Notes under the pieces: generated by a model
Database searches by the model: none
Seen by the model: only the letters and a program-made list of their open reading frames with translations
Told to the model about the DNA's origin: nothing
Translations under genes and position numbers: made by a program
Shown: piece after piece, positions 38,432 to 48,590 of the stretch
How the letters are laid out: each line of letters starts with the position of its first letter
Position numbering within the stretch: position 1 is the first letter of the stretch
Assembly: GCA_963831105.1 (NCBI GenBank)
Contig: CAWHOS010000010.1
Location: forward strand, 186,001 to 250,000
DNA from: DATFQI01 sp963831105
GTDB taxonomy: Bacteria > Actinomycetota > Thermoleophilia > Solirubrobacterales > Solirubrobacteraceae
DNA length: 64,000 bases
Direction of reading: 5' to 3'

Positions 38432-41291
38432 ATGCCGGTTCGCCGTCGAGCCGCATCCGTCCTGGCGCTCGCGTGTTCGCGCTCACGCCGGCGGCCGCGC
38501 TCGCCGGCGGCAAGCCGGGCAAGGGCCACGGCGACCGTCGGCGCACCGCAGCCTGCGCGCAGCCCGTCACGGACCAGAACTTCTACTTCGTGATGGCCGA
38601 CCGGTTCGAGAACGGCGACAGCGTCAACGACAACGGCGGGCTGCCGCCCGGCAAGGGCGCGGGCCAGTCCGGCTTCGACCCGACGACGAAGGGCTGCTAC
38701 CACGGCGGCGACCTGAAGGGCCTCACGAAGAAGGTCGACTACATCAAGGGGCTCGGCACCACCGCGATCTGGCTCACGCCGAGCTTCAAGAACAAGGCCG
38801 TCCAGCCCGAGGACAAGTCGGCCGGCTACCACGGCTACTGGATCACCGACTTCACCCAGATCGACCCGCACCTGGGCACCAACGGGGACCTGGCACGCTC
38901 GTCAACGCCGCGCACTCGCGTGGGATCAAGGTCTACTTCGACATCATCACCAACCACACGGCCGACGTCATCGGCTACACGCGAGGGCGCGCCGGACGCG
39001 ATACGTCTCCAAGGACGCCTCGCCGTACCGCACCGACGCCGGCACGCCGTTCGACGACCGCGACTTCGCGGGCAGCGGCACGCTTCCCGCCGCTGTCGCC
39101 ACCGGCCAGCCGCGTGCGCTGGCCCGCTGCTCGTCAGCTTCCGTACCACCCGTGCGTCCCGGACGCCGAGCGCAACGTCAAGGTCCCGGCGTGGCTCAAC
39201 GACGTCAGCCACTACCACAACCGCGGCGACACGACGTTCGTCGGCGAGAACTCCCTCTACGGCGACTTCTTCGGCCTCGACGACCTGTTCACGGAGCACC
39301 CGCGCGTCGTCAACGGGATGATCGACATCTACAAGGGCTGGATCCGCGACTTCCGCATCGACGGCTTCCGGATGGACACGATGAAGCACGTCAACGACGA
39401 GTTCTGGCAGAAGTTCTCGCCGGCGATCGTCGACTACGCGAAGTCGCAGGGGATCGACGACTTCTACATGTTCGGGGAGGTCGCCGAGGACTTCAGCCAG
39501 CCGTTCACTCTCCCACTTCACGACGCATGACGACGTGCAGGGCGTCCTGGACTTCCCGTTCCAGATGTCCGCCGATCGACTTCGCCGGCCACTCGAAGCG
39601 CGACCGCCAACCTGAAGAAGTTCTTCGAGAACGACGACTGGTACACGGACGGCGACTCGAACGTCTACAACCTGCCGACGTTCCTGGGCAACCACGACCG
39701 CGGGCGCATCGGCATGTTCCTGCGCAACGCGAACCCGGGCGCTCCCGAGTCCGAGCTGCTGGCGCGCGACAAGCTCGCGCACGCGCTCATGTACCTCTCG
39801 CGCGGCAACCCGGTCGTCTACTACGGCGACGAGCAGGGCTTCACGGGCGCGGGCGGCGACCAGGACGCGCGCCAGGACATGTTCCCGTCGCAGAGCCCGC
39901 AGTACAACAACCTCAGCGACCCGGTCGATGGCGACGACGGCGCCGGCAAGAACGACAACATCGGCTCGGACGAGACGCCGATGGACGACAACTTCGACCG
40001 CGGCCACGCGCTCTATCGCGAGCTCGCCGGCCTGGCCGCCGTCACGAAGCGCCATCCGGCGCTGCGCGACGGCGCCCAGCAGCACCGGTACTCGTCGTCG
40101 TCGGCCGGCGTCTACGCGTTCTCGCGCATCGATCGCTCGCGCAAGCACGAGTACGTCGTCGCGCTCAACAACTCGGAGCAGGCCGCGTCGGCCTCGGTGC
40201 CGACGTTCGTCCCGGACAGCAAGTGGGAGAAGGTCTGGGGCAGCGGCGCCAGCGCGCTGCGCACGGCGCGCGACAAGGAGCTCGACGTCGCGCTCGCCCC
40301 GCTGTCGGCGGTCGTCTACCGCGCCGAGAAGCACATCCCGCGCAGCCGCCAGGCGCCGTCGGTGTCCGTCGGCGTCCCGAAGCCGAGCGCCGATCGCACC
40401 GGGGTCGTCGCGGACGTCGGCGGCGCTCGCTTCTACGAGGTGACGTTCCTCGCAAAGATCGGCAACGGGCCGTGGAAGGACATCGGCACGGACGACAACG
40501 CGCCGTACCGCGTCTTCCAGGACACGTCGGACATCGCGCCGGGGACGCAGGTGTCCTACAAGGCGATCGTGCTCGACAACGCGGGGCACACGCGCTCGAG
40601 CGCCGTGCCACGGCGACGATCCCGCCGCCGGTGATCACGATCGAGGCGCCATACGAGAACCAGGGCGTGCGCAGCAGCGTCGCGCTGCGCGCGACCGTCG
40701 CGCCGGAGCACGCCGTACTACGTCATGACGTTCGAGCGCTCGGTCGACGGCGGCGCACCTGGACGACGGTCGGCACCGACGACTCCTCGCCGGTGTACTC
40801 CGCCGCGCGACAACCCCTCGGCGCTGGCCGACGGGACGCAGGTGCGCTACCGCGCGGTGCTCGACTACGGAACGGGCAGACCGCACCAGCGCGTGCGCAC
40901 CGTCACGGTCGTGCAGGCGCGCGTCACCACGGCGACGGTGCACTACAACCGCGCCGACGGCGACTACGCGTCTGGGGCCTGCACATCTTCGGCGACGGGC
41001 TCGCGGCCGGCCAGGCCGACCCGGCGTGGGAGAAGCCGACGCCGTTCGAGGGCAGCGACGCCTTCGGCGCCCTGCACCGGATCGGGATCGCCGACGACGA
41101 GAAGCGCGTCGGGCATCATCGTCCACGGCCGCCCGCCGGGCGATCCCAACGTCAAGGACACCGATCCGGACCGCTACTACATCCCGCTCGCCACGCCGGA
41201 GATCTGGCTGCGGGAGGGTGACGGGCGGATCTACAACTGCGCCGGCGGCGAACGCCACCTGCGTGCGTGCCGTCGGCCTGATCGTCAGTAG
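38432..41291 (+). pseudogene. Secreted alpha-amylase (GH13) with CBM41-like C-terminus, broken by many frameshifts
   Basis: The ATG at 38432 has a perfect AGGAGG 8 bases upstream. Across several phases the pieces spell a GH13 amylase: FYFVMADRFENGDS, GYHGYWITDF, the region-I type YFDIITNHTAD, nucleophile Asp in FRIDGFRMDTMKH, acid Glu in MFGEVAED, and FLGNHDRGR. The end has an Ig-like region and a pullulanase-type starch-binding module (VHYNRADGDY, WGLHIFGDG). Phase changes near 38474, 38892, 38985-39010, 39085-39150, 39512, 39573, 39606, 40607, 40715, 40757, 40808, 40880, 40968 and 41110. Most are solved by removing one G/C. Whether error or decay, no intact product is encoded as written. 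Confidence 0.8.
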
Positions 41292-43816
41292 CCACGCCGG
41301 GAGGTCAGGGTCGCCGTCGCGGTGCGGCCCTGGCGCTCGGCGCTGATCGTCACCACGTAGTCGCCGCGGGCGCGGCCCTTCGGCGTCACGCGGATCGTGC
41401 GGCCCTTGCCGGCGGCGTAGCTGCGGCGCTGCGTGGTGCGCACCACCTTGCCGTTGCGGGTGACCGTCAGCTTCACGTCGGCCGTCTGGTTGAGGCGGAA
41501 GGAGGCGAACAGCGCGCGCTTCTGCTTGCCGCCGAACACCGGCCGGTTGAGGCGGAAGGCGCCGACGAGATTGGTGCAGGAGTTGGCGCGTTGGAACGCG
41601 GGCCGCACCGTGAAGCGGCCGCGCTTGCGCTGAACGGCGATCCGGCGCAGGTCGGCGCTGCCGTCCGCGAGCTGGGTCCGGAAGCGCACGACGTAGTGAC
41701 CGTTGCGGACGCCGCGCGCCTTCCACGTGAAGGAGCGCTTGCGCGAGCGGAACGTCTTGACGCGCTTGAGCTTGGTGATCGAGCGGCCCTTCGCCTGGCG
41801 GAAGACGTCCACGCGGACCGAGCGGGCGCTGCGGCGCGTGAAGCTCAGCCGCAGGCCGCCGCGCTTGGCGCGCTTGGCGCCGACGCGGCGGAAGCCGGCC
41901 ACGGTCGCGCAGCGCTCGTTGGCGGCGGAGACCGCGCCTGGCGCGCCGGCCGTGCCCGTGCCGCCCTGCGGGTCGGGCGGCGCCGGCAGCGTGACCTTGT
42001 AGACGTCGATCGCGTTGCGGCCGGCGGCGCCGATGTTGAAGTCGCCCGTCGCGCCCCAGTAGGTGAACGTGCCGTCGGCGTTGCGCTGGGCCTTGAAGAT
42101 GGCCGACGACCACGTGTTCGCGTTGGCCGGGATGAAGTAGCCGGCCTCCTTGAAGTCGATCGTGCCGTCCGGGTTCTCCGTGAAGTCCACGACCTGGGTG
42201 CCCTGCGAGTACCAGGCCATGAAGATCCGGTTCTGGCCGGGGATCTGGTGGAACACGTGCGCCGTGCACAGCGAGCCCTGCGGCTGGGTGCGCACGGGCG
42301 CGCGGTAGATCGCCTTGCCGCCCTCGGAGTTGCGGGCGTAGGAGTCGAACGCCTCGGCGGCGCTGCCCGGCGTGGTCGCCTTCAGGCGGTCGGCGCGGTA
42401 GGCGTGGATGCCGCCGTTGCCGATCGGGTTGTCGCCCGGCGAGGTCGGGCAGGTCGCGCCGGGCGGGGTGACGCCGCCGCCGCGCTCGTCCGTGGCCAGC
42501 ACGTACCGGCGCGAGGTCGTGAACTCGGCCTCGTGGTCGAAGTCGATGTCCTCGCGCGAGTCGAACGCGGGCGTGGCCGACTGCTCGGCCGAGTTGCGGC
42601 CCTGGTGGAACGCGGTGCCGACGTGGCGCACGCCGTCGAGCGACTGCGCGCCGGTGGTCAGCCATCTGGCGACGCTCAGGTCGTCGGTGCCGGCCCCTGG
42701 CCGTTGACGCAGTCGGTCACCTTGGCGCCGGTCTTGAACTGGGTCGCCGCGGTGCTCGAGTCGCGCAGCGCGCACGGCAGCGCCGCGCCGCGCGGCTTGT
42801 CGTCGGAGAAGTCGTTCGGCGTGCCGCGGTCGTCGAACGCGCCCTTCATGTCGAGCTCGATCATCGCCTGGCCGCGAGCCGCACGTGAGGCGGTCGTCGG
42901 GGTAGACCTCGAGCTCGTGGCAGCCGTAGACGCTGCCCTTGTTGGTGTGGCCCTGGGCCATCTGCAGCGTCGGGTAGCGGTAGCGGAAGACCTGCGGGCG
43001 GCAGGCGTCGCGCTTGGCCTGCACGCTCGTGCCGGCCGGGAAGTTCATGCACGAGGACATGTCGACGACCTCGAAGCCGTCGAGGTTGAAGCGCTGCGAG
43101 CTCGCCGGGTCCTCGTTGTTGCGCTTGCCGTTCGTGACGGTGACGCTGTCGGAGGTCACGGCGTAGGCGATGTGCGGGCGCTTGGGGTCGATGTTCACTG
43201 TGTGCGCCTCGCCGATGTGGCTGGTGAGCCCGATCTCGACCGGGTCGGCGGGGTTCGTGACGTCGACGATCTCGAGGCCGCCGGCGGGCGCGGAGGCGAG
43301 GCCCGCGATGCCCTGGTCGTGGCAGCGGCCCTCGGCGTCGGTGGCGTCGACGACGATCTGGGCCTCCTGCTGCACGGCGGAGGGGTTGTAGGTGTTGAGG
43401 ATCGTGCCGCCCTTCGGCGAGGCCTCGGCGTCGTGCTGGAGGCCGAGCGCGGCGCTCGGGTTCGACAGGCAGGACGCGGAGGGCTGCGAGCCGACGTACT
43501 TGGGCTCGACCTCGCCGTTGTCCGTCAGCTGCACGATCGTCTGGCCGCCGCCGTTGGGCCCGACGGCGAGCGTGCCGGCGGTGGCGTAGATCTCACCGCC
43601 GCGCGTGAAGAAGTCGAGGTCGGTGTGCGGGTTGCCGGTCGGGATCGTCCCGACGAGCTCCCAGTCGGCGTCCTCGCCGCCCGACAGGAACGCGGGCGCG
43701 GGCGGCGTCTGCGGCTGGAACTGCGGCGGAGCGTGGTCGAGCAGGTGCGCTCCCACGGTCGAGGGCAGGAGGAGCAGCCCGATGATCGTCGCCGACAGGA
43801 CTCCGCGATTTCTCAT
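41285..43816 (-). CDS. Secreted LVIVD-repeat protein with C-terminal beta modules (two frameshifts)
   Basis: About 843 residues after repair; signal peptide 1-23 (LSATIIGLLLLPSTVGAH). The body has LVIVD-type beta-propeller repeats, e.g. GGLEIVDVTNPADPVEIGLT and DGFEVVDMSSC. The phase changes near 42886 (extra C before GQAMIELDMKGAF) and near 42704. The last 200 residues are two Arg-rich beta modules closely similar to those of the secreted hydrolase at 10088 (compare RSFTWKARG and RSFTWRARG). Function unknown; surface location is likely. The 44 bases before its ATG include a small GGTTC-TTC-GAACC hairpin. Confidence 0.8.
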   Translation of the reverse strand: MRNRGVLSATIIGLLLLPSTVGAHLLDHAPPQFQPQTPPAPAFLSGGEDADWELVGTIPTGNPHTDLDFFTRGGEIYATAGTLAVGPNGGGQTIVQLTDNGEVEPKYVGSQPSASCLSNPSAALGLQHDAEASPKGGTILNTYNPSAVQQEAQIVVDATDAEGRCHDQGIAGLASAPAGGLEIVDVTNPADPVEIGLTSHIGEAHTVNIDPKRPHIAYAVTSDSVTVTNGKRNNEDPASSQRFNLDGFEVVDMSSCMNFPAGTSVQAKRDACRPQVFRYRYPTLQMAQGHTNKGSVYGCHELEVYPDDRLTCGSRPGDDRARHEGRVRRPRHAERLLRRQAARRGAAVRAARLEHRGDPVQDRRQGDRLRQRPGAGTDDLSVARWLTTGAQSLDGVRHVGTAFHQGRNSAEQSATPAFDSREDIDFDHEAEFTTSRRYVLATDERGGGVTPPGATCPTSPGDNPIGNGGIHAYRADRLKATTPGSAAEAFDSYARNSEGGKAIYRAPVRTQPQGSLCTAHVFHQIPGQNRIFMAWYSQGTQVVDFTENPDGTIDFKEAGYFIPANANTWSSAIFKAQRNADGTFTYWGATGDFNIGAAGRNAIDVYKVTLPAPPDPQGGTGTAGAPGAVSAANERCATVAGFRRVGAKRAKRGGLRLSFTRRSARSVRVDVFRQAKGRSITKLKRVKTFRSRKRSFTWKARGVRNGHYVVRFRTQLADGSADLRRIAVQRKRGRFTVRPAFQRANSCTNLVGAFRLNRPVFGGKQKRALFASFRLNQTADVKLTVTRNGKVVRTTQRRSYAAGKGRTIRVTPKGRARGDYVVTISAERQGRTATATLTSRRGY

Positions 43817-43860
43817 GAGAGCTGCAACGCACCGGTTCTTCGAACCTTTCGGTAACGCCG

Positions 43861-45081
43861 TCAGGCAGCGGGGAGGATGGTGCCACGCACCTCGCCGAGC
43901 GACACCGGCCCGGCGGTGCCGCGCAGGACGACGGTGTCGCCGTCCTCGAGGAAGCGGCGCTGCGCGCCGCCGGCCAGCTCGAGCGGGTCGCGCCCGCCCC
44001 AGGTGAGCTCGAGCAGGCTGCCGCGCGTTTCGGGCTCCGGCCCGGAGATCGTGCCGCTCGCGTAGAGGTCGCCGGGCCGCGTGTTGGTGCCGTTGACGGT
44101 CGCGTGGGCGAGCTGCTGCGGCGCGGTCCAGTAGAGCCCGGCGGCGTTGGTGCGCGAGACCACCGTCTCCTCGCCGCCGTCCGCGGAGAGCGCGATCTCG
44201 AGTTCGATGTCGAGCGCCCAGTCCTCGTCCGTGCGCAGATAGGGCAGCGGCTCGGGGTCCTGCCGCGGCGGGGCGACGCGGTGCGGCTCGAGCGCCTCCA
44301 GCGGCACGATCCAGGGCGAGACCGAGGTGGCGAAGGACTTGCCGAGGAACGGGCCGAGCGGGACGTACTCCCAGCGCTGGATGTCGCGCGCGCTCCAGTC
44401 GTTGACGAGCACGAAGCCGAAGACGTGCTCGCGGATCGCGGACGTCGCGATGCTCGTGCCGAGCGCGTTGCCGGGTCCGGTGACGAAGCCGAGCTCGAGC
44501 TCGATGTCCAGCCGCTCGGTCGGCCCGAAGCGCGGCGTGCCGCCGGCCTCGGGCGAGGGGAGCTGGCCGTGCGGGCGCCGCACGCCGGTGCCCGAGACGA
44601 CGACGGAGCTGGCGCGGCCGTGGTAGCCGACGGGCAGGTGGCGCCAGTTGGGCAGCAGCGGCTCGGCGTCGGGGCGGAAGATGCGCCCGACGTTGGAGGC
44701 GTGCTCGAGCGAGGAGTAGAAGTCGACGTAGTCGCCGATCGCGATCGGCAGCCGGGCTTCCACCTCGCTCAGCGGCACGAGCGCGGCGGCGGCCGCCTCG
44801 CGCTCCGGCGCGTCCTCGCGCAGCAGCTCCGTGAGGCGAGCCCGGGTGGCGCTCCAAGACGGGCGGCCTAACGCCAGGAACGGGTTCAGCACCGGCCCGG
44901 CGAACACATCGGCCGGCAGGTCCCCGAGCAGGCCGGCCTCCGCCAGCGGCTGGAGGATCAGCGCGTGCTCGCCCACGCGGACGGCGGGCCGCGCGGGTCC
45001 GTCGCCGCGGGCGACCGCCCCGAAGGGCAGGTTCTCCAACCCGAAGCCCGACCCGTCCGCGCCCTCGACCCAGCTCCCCAT
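43861..45081 (-). CDS. fahA: Fumarylacetoacetase
   Basis: 406 residues, full length. The last step of tyrosine/homogentisate breakdown: 4-fumarylacetoacetate to fumarate and acetoacetate. Family motifs: IGDYVDFYSSLEHASNVGRI (in part), NWRHLPVGYHGRASSVV, the metal-binding ELELGFVTGPGN, VLVNDWSARDIQRWEYVPLG and LTWGGRDPLELAGG. The metal-ligand acidic residues and the catalytic His in YHGR are present. No other tyrosine-catabolic gene is nearby. ATG with TAGACT 8 bases upstream. Confidence 0.93.
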   Translation of the reverse strand: MGSWVEGADGSGFGLENLPFGAVARGDGPARPAVRVGEHALILQPLAEAGLLGDLPADVFAGPVLNPFLALGRPSWSATRARLTELLREDAPEREAAAAALVPLSEVEARLPIAIGDYVDFYSSLEHASNVGRIFRPDAEPLLPNWRHLPVGYHGRASSVVVSGTGVRRPHGQLPSPEAGGTPRFGPTERLDIELELGFVTGPGNALGTSIATSAIREHVFGFVLVNDWSARDIQRWEYVPLGPFLGKSFATSVSPWIVPLEALEPHRVAPPRQDPEPLPYLRTDEDWALDIELEIALSADGGEETVVSRTNAAGLYWTAPQQLAHATVNGTNTRPGDLYASGTISGPEPETRGSLLELTWGGRDPLELAGGAQRRFLEDGDTVVLRGTAGPVSLGEVRGTILPAA

Positions 45082-45089
45082 GGGCGCCG

Positions 45090-45095
45090 AGTCTA
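45090..45095 (-). promoter_or_regulatory. Putative leaderless -10 box (TAGACT) of fahA
   Basis: TAGACT on the minus strand, 8 bases before the ATG at 45081. It overlaps the stop of the upstream acetyltransferase gene. Confidence 0.45.
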
Positions 45096-45818
45096 TGTGG
45101 CGTGGCCGCGGTGGCGGATGTGGCCGGTCGCGGCGGTGCGCAGCGCGAGCTCGAGCGTCGGCGCGTCGGCCACCTGCAGCTCGACGTCGATCTCCAGCTC
45201 CGCGCCCTTGCGGTCCGTGACGCGCACCGCGCCGAGCTTCTCGAACAGGTGCAGCATCGTGTGGTTCGAGGCCAGCAGCTCGGCCGTGAAGACCCGGACG
45301 CCGTTCTGCGCGGCGCGGTGGCAGAGCCGGCGCAGCAGCAGCCCGCCGAGGCCGCGCCCCTGCATCGCGTCGATCACCGACACGGCCGCCTCGGCGGCGT
45401 GCGGCCGGTCGGCGTCGCGGACGTAGCGCGCGACGCCGAGTCCCTCGCCGCTGGCGGGGTCGAGCGCGCCGATCGCCTCGTGGTCGATGTGGTCGATCTC
45501 GGTGAAGAACGACAGCTCGCTCGTGCTCAGCTTGCGCTTGACGCCCATGAAGCGCCGGTAGCGCGACTCGTCGCCGAAGCGCTCCCAGCCGCGCGCGAAC
45601 AGCGGCTTGTCCTCCGCGCGCACGGCGCGCACGAGCACCTCGCCGCCGTCGGGCAGCCGCTGCAGGTCGCCGACGCGGTTGTCGCGCACGCCGCGGTCGT
45701 AGGACGCGGCGGCCGCCTCGGCCTCCTCCTCCGTGTCGTGCCGCGAGACGGGGGCGTCGACCCCCGCCAGGCGGACGAAGTAGCCACCGGACGGGGACGG
45801 CTCGACGGAGAAGCGCAT
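45093..45818 (-). CDS. GNAT-family N-acetyltransferase
   Basis: 241 residues. An N-terminal extension (1-65) is followed by a GNAT domain: FMGVKRKLSTSELSFFTEID, the acetyl-CoA loop AMQGRGLGGLLLRRLCHRAA (R/Q-x-x-G-x-G/A), and LLASNHTMLHLFEKLGA. Resembles the acetyltransferase modules fused to CoA-binding proteins. ATG 45818 is favoured over GTG 45848 because GAGG precedes it by 5 bases. Acceptor unknown. Confidence 0.85.
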   Translation of the reverse strand: MRFSVEPSPSGGYFVRLAGVDAPVSRHDTEEEAEAAAASYDRGVRDNRVGDLQRLPDGGEVLVRAVRAEDKPLFARGWERFGDESRYRRFMGVKRKLSTSELSFFTEIDHIDHEAIGALDPASGEGLGVARYVRDADRPHAAEAAVSVIDAMQGRGLGGLLLRRLCHRAAQNGVRVFTAELLASNHTMLHLFEKLGAVRVTDRKGAELEIDVELQVADAPTLELALRTAATGHIRHRGHAT

Positions 45819-45882
45819 GCGGTCCTCATGATGGCGCGGCGCGGGCACGCCGCGGGGCGGACCCCGCGGCGCCGCCGCGGGG

Positions 45883-46194
45883 CTAGGCGTAGGCGGGGCG
45901 GTTGCGCGCGAGCGCCGCGCGGATGCGGTCCGCCACGTCGGGCATGCGTGCCTTCGCGTCGAAGGCGGCCGCGCGGACCTGCAGCTGCGCGCGCAGATAC
46001 GCCGTGTGGAGGAACGGATCGGCGATCGTGCGGCGCTCGTCGAGGTCGATCGCGGCGGCCACCTGGCCGCGGATCTCCGCGACGAGGACCGGGTGCTCGA
46101 GCGGCCGCGCGGAGTCGAGCTGGGCGAGGCGCTCCAGCGCGAGCTCGTCGGCGTCTCCTGCGAGGCGGATCACGTGGCTGTTGGCGGGGTACAT
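45883..46194 (-). CDS. Hypothetical protein, 103 aa
   Basis: A soluble protein. The visible pattern LERLAQLDSARPLEHPVLVA followed by RGQVAAAIDLDERRTIADPF resembles a small conserved actinobacterial protein of unknown function; the RTIADPF segment near the middle is the best-conserved-looking part. ATG 46194 is preceded by AGGAG with 7-base spacing. It precedes the acetyltransferase gene on the same strand. Confidence 0.7.
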   Translation of the reverse strand: MYPANSHVIRLAGDADELALERLAQLDSARPLEHPVLVAEIRGQVAAAIDLDERRTIADPFLHTAYLRAQLQVRAAAFDAKARMPDVADRIRAALARNRPAYA

Positions 46195-46261
46195 TCTCGG
46201 GCTCCTGTGGGGGTGGGGTCTCCACGGAGAACGCCGCCGCGCCGCGCTTATTCCGCGCCGT

Positions 46262-46284
46262 CCCCGAGCGGGTAGCGCTCGGGG
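46262..46284 (+). promoter_or_regulatory. Hairpin abutting the start codon of the flavodoxin-like gene
   Basis: CCCCGAGCG-GGTAG-CGCTCGGGG, a perfect 9-bp stem ending at the base before ATG 46285. It would sequester the ribosome landing site; possible translational control. Confidence 0.4.
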
Positions 46285-46893
46285 ATGAAGGCACTGACCC
46301 TGAACTGCACACTGAAGCGCTCGCCCGAGGAGTCCAACACCGGCTCGCTCGCCTCCGTCGTCGAGGAGGCGCTGCGCGAGCACGGCGTCGAGACCGATCA
46401 GATCCGGCTCGCCGACCACGTGATCGATCCCGGCGTCGTCTCCGAGAAGGTCACCGACGCCGACGAGTGGCCGGCCATCCGCGAGCGGATCCTCGCCGCC
46501 GAGATCCTGATCGTCGCCACCCCGACCTGGCTCGGCCAGCCGTCGAGCGTCGCCAAGCGCGCGCTCGAGCGGATGGACGCGATGCTCTCGGAGACTCGCG
46601 AGGACGGCACGCCCGTCGCCTACAACCGCGTCGCCGGCATCGTCGTCACGGGCAACGAGGACGGCGCCCACCACGTGATCGCGGAGGTCGGCCAGGCACT
46701 CAACGACATCGGCTACACGCTCCCCGCCCAGGGCTGGACCTATTGGAACAAAGGCCCGGGCCCCGGCGACGAGGAATGGCTGAGCACCGACGAGCGCGAG
46801 TGGACGATCACCACGGGCAAGACCGCCGCGCAGAACATCGTCGCGGTCGCGCGCGGGCTCGCCGCGTCACCGATCCCCGCGCCGCCGTCCTAG
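46285..46893 (+). CDS. NAD(P)H-dependent FMN reductase/flavodoxin-like protein
   Basis: 202 residues. Flavodoxin fold: LTLNCTLKRSPEESNTGSLA (phosphate-binding turn, like the SPR-x-x-S-x-T/N loop of FMN reductases), then ILIVATPTWLGQPSSVAKR, the typical P-T/I-x-x-x-x-P-S segment, and GIVVTGNEDGAHH near the isoalloxazine. Soluble; electron donor and acceptor unknown. Divergent from the 103-aa hypothetical gene. Confidence 0.88.
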   Translation: MKALTLNCTLKRSPEESNTGSLASVVEEALREHGVETDQIRLADHVIDPGVVSEKVTDADEWPAIRERILAAEILIVATPTWLGQPSSVAKRALERMDAMLSETREDGTPVAYNRVAGIVVTGNEDGAHHVIAEVGQALNDIGYTLPAQGWTYWNKGPGPGDEEWLSTDEREWTITTGKTAAQNIVAVARGLAASPIPAPPS

Positions 46894-46905
46894 GCCCGCT
46901 CGACG

Positions 46906-47544
46906 TCAGAGCGCGTCGAGCGCCGCGCCCACCGGCGTCGGCCCCTCGAGCACGTCGAACGCGACCCGGATCGTGCTCGGCCGCTCGAGCGTCTCGAGCA
47001 GCACGAGCGCGGTGTCGTCGCGGGTGATCTCCCCGCGGCGGCCGAGCGCCCGCGCGGCTTCGACCGTGCCGGTGCCCGGGGCGTCGGTGAGCCGGCCCGG
47101 CCGCACGACCGTCCAGTCGAGACCGCTGGCCATCAGCGCGTCGTCGGCGTCCTTCTTGGCCTGCAGGTAGGGGCGCATCGCGTCTCCGGCGTGCTCCACG
47201 TCCGACGTGCCCATCGCCGAGACCATCACGTAGCGGGCGACGCCGAGCTCGCGCGCGGCCTCGATCAGCTTCACGGCGGCGCCGAGGTCGACGGTCTTCT
47301 TGCGCTCCGGTCCGCTCCCCGGTCCGGCGCCCGCGGCGAACACGATCGCCTGCGCCGAGCCGACGTGCGGGCGCGGGTCGTCGTTCTCGAGGTCGCACAG
47401 GACCGGATCGGCGCCCACCGCTTCGAGGTCGGCGGCGTGGTCGGGGTTGCGGATCATGCCGCGGCCGCGGTGGCCGCGGTCGGCGAGCAGCTTCAGGAGG
47501 CGGAGCGCGACCTGGCCGTGCCCGCCGGCTACGAGGACTTCCAT
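46906..47544 (-). CDS. NAD(P)-binding atypical SDR (YwnB/HSCARG-like)
   Basis: 212 residues. Rossmann motif VLVAGGHGQVALRLLKLL near the N-terminus, GADPVLCDLEND, AIVFAAGAGPG, RYVMVSAMGTSD and DWTVVRPGRLTD. It lacks a typical YxxxK in the classical place, as in atypical SDRs that bind NADP and act as sensors or flavin/quinone-type reductases. ATG 47544 was chosen over the longer frame because it begins at the first beta strand. Divergent from the cation exchanger. Confidence 0.85.
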   Translation of the reverse strand: MEVLVAGGHGQVALRLLKLLADRGHRGRGMIRNPDHAADLEAVGADPVLCDLENDDPRPHVGSAQAIVFAAGAGPGSGPERKKTVDLGAAVKLIEAARELGVARYVMVSAMGTSDVEHAGDAMRPYLQAKKDADDALMASGLDWTVVRPGRLTDAPGTGTVEAARALGRRGEITRDDTALVLLETLERPSTIRVAFDVLEGPTPVGAALDAL

Positions 47545-47588
47545 GGTCGGAGAGTGCCACACCCCCACAACGGGGAGCACGACTCCTC

Positions 47589-48590
47589 ATGATCACGGTC
47601 CTCGAGCTGCTCGGCGCCTTCGTCCTCATCATCGCCGGGGCGATCGGCTTCACCAACGCCGTCGAGTGGCTCGGGCAGCGGATGAATCTCGGCGCGGGCG
47701 CGGTCGGCGCGCTGCTCGCCGCGGTCGGCACGGCGCTCCCGGAATCCGTGATCCCGATCGTCGCGCTGCTCGGCGACGGGGGCGAGGAGGCCGAGCAGAT
47801 CGCGATCGGCGCGATCATCGGCGCGCCGTTCCTGCTCGCCACGCTGGCGATGCTGCTCGTGGTCGGCTCCGCGCACCTCTTCAGCGGCCGCCGCGACCAG
47901 GGCGCCGACGTCACCGGCGAGCCCGACGCGACCCGCCGCGACCTGCATTGGTACCTGGCGCTGATGCCGGTCGGCATCGTGCTCGGCGTCATCTCCTCCT
48001 CCGCCGCGCTGCGCTACGCGGGCGCGGCGCTGCTGCTGATCGGCTACGCGCTCTACGTGCGCACGACGGTCAAGGGCGGCGGCGACGCCGAGGACGAGGA
48101 GCTCGATCCGCTCTACTTCGACACGAGCAAGGACGACCCGCCGAGCACGCTGCAGATGACGGTCCAGTTCGTCGTCTCGCTCGCGGCGATCATCGCCGGC
48201 GCCGAGCTGTTCGTCACCGGCGTGGAGCACATCGCCGAGTCGGCCGGCATCTCGGCGCTGGTGCTCGCGCTCGTGCTCGCGCCGCTGGCCACGGAGATGC
48301 CCGAGAAGGCCAACAGCGTGCTGTGGGTGCGCCGCGGCAAGGACGCGCTGGCGCTCGGCAACATCACCGGGGCGATGACCTTCCAGGCCACGATCCCCGT
48401 CGTGCTCGGCCTCGTCTTCACCGACTGGGTCCTCGAGCAGCAGGCCGTCGTCGCCGCCGTGATCGGCCTCGTCGGCGGCGCGCTCGCCTTGTGGGCGATA
48501 CCGCGCCGCCGCCGGGTCGGGCTCGTGCCGGTCGCTTTGTGGGGCGGGATGTTCGTCGGCTACGTGGTCTACGCCGCCGCGACCGGCTAG
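47589..48590 (+). CDS. Sodium/calcium (cation/H+) exchanger, CaCA family
   Basis: 333 residues with about ten hydrophobic segments in two inverted halves. The alpha repeats are visible: AAVGTALPESVIPIVALL in the first half and LAPLATEMPEKANSVLWV in the second, each with the conserved Glu that binds the cation. A soluble acidic loop (about 150-180) separates the halves. Inner membrane; exchanges Ca2+ or another cation for Na+/H+. Ends in a CTAG shared with the convergent MFS gene. Confidence 0.9.
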   Translation: MITVLELLGAFVLIIAGAIGFTNAVEWLGQRMNLGAGAVGALLAAVGTALPESVIPIVALLGDGGEEAEQIAIGAIIGAPFLLATLAMLLVVGSAHLFSGRRDQGADVTGEPDATRRDLHWYLALMPVGIVLGVISSSAALRYAGAALLLIGYALYVRTTVKGGGDAEDEELDPLYFDTSKDDPPSTLQMTVQFVVSLAAIIAGAELFVTGVEHIAESAGISALVLALVLAPLATEMPEKANSVLWVRRGKDALALGNITGAMTFQATIPVVLGLVFTDWVLEQQAVVAAVIGLVGGALALWAIPRRRRVGLVPVALWGGMFVGYVVYAAATG

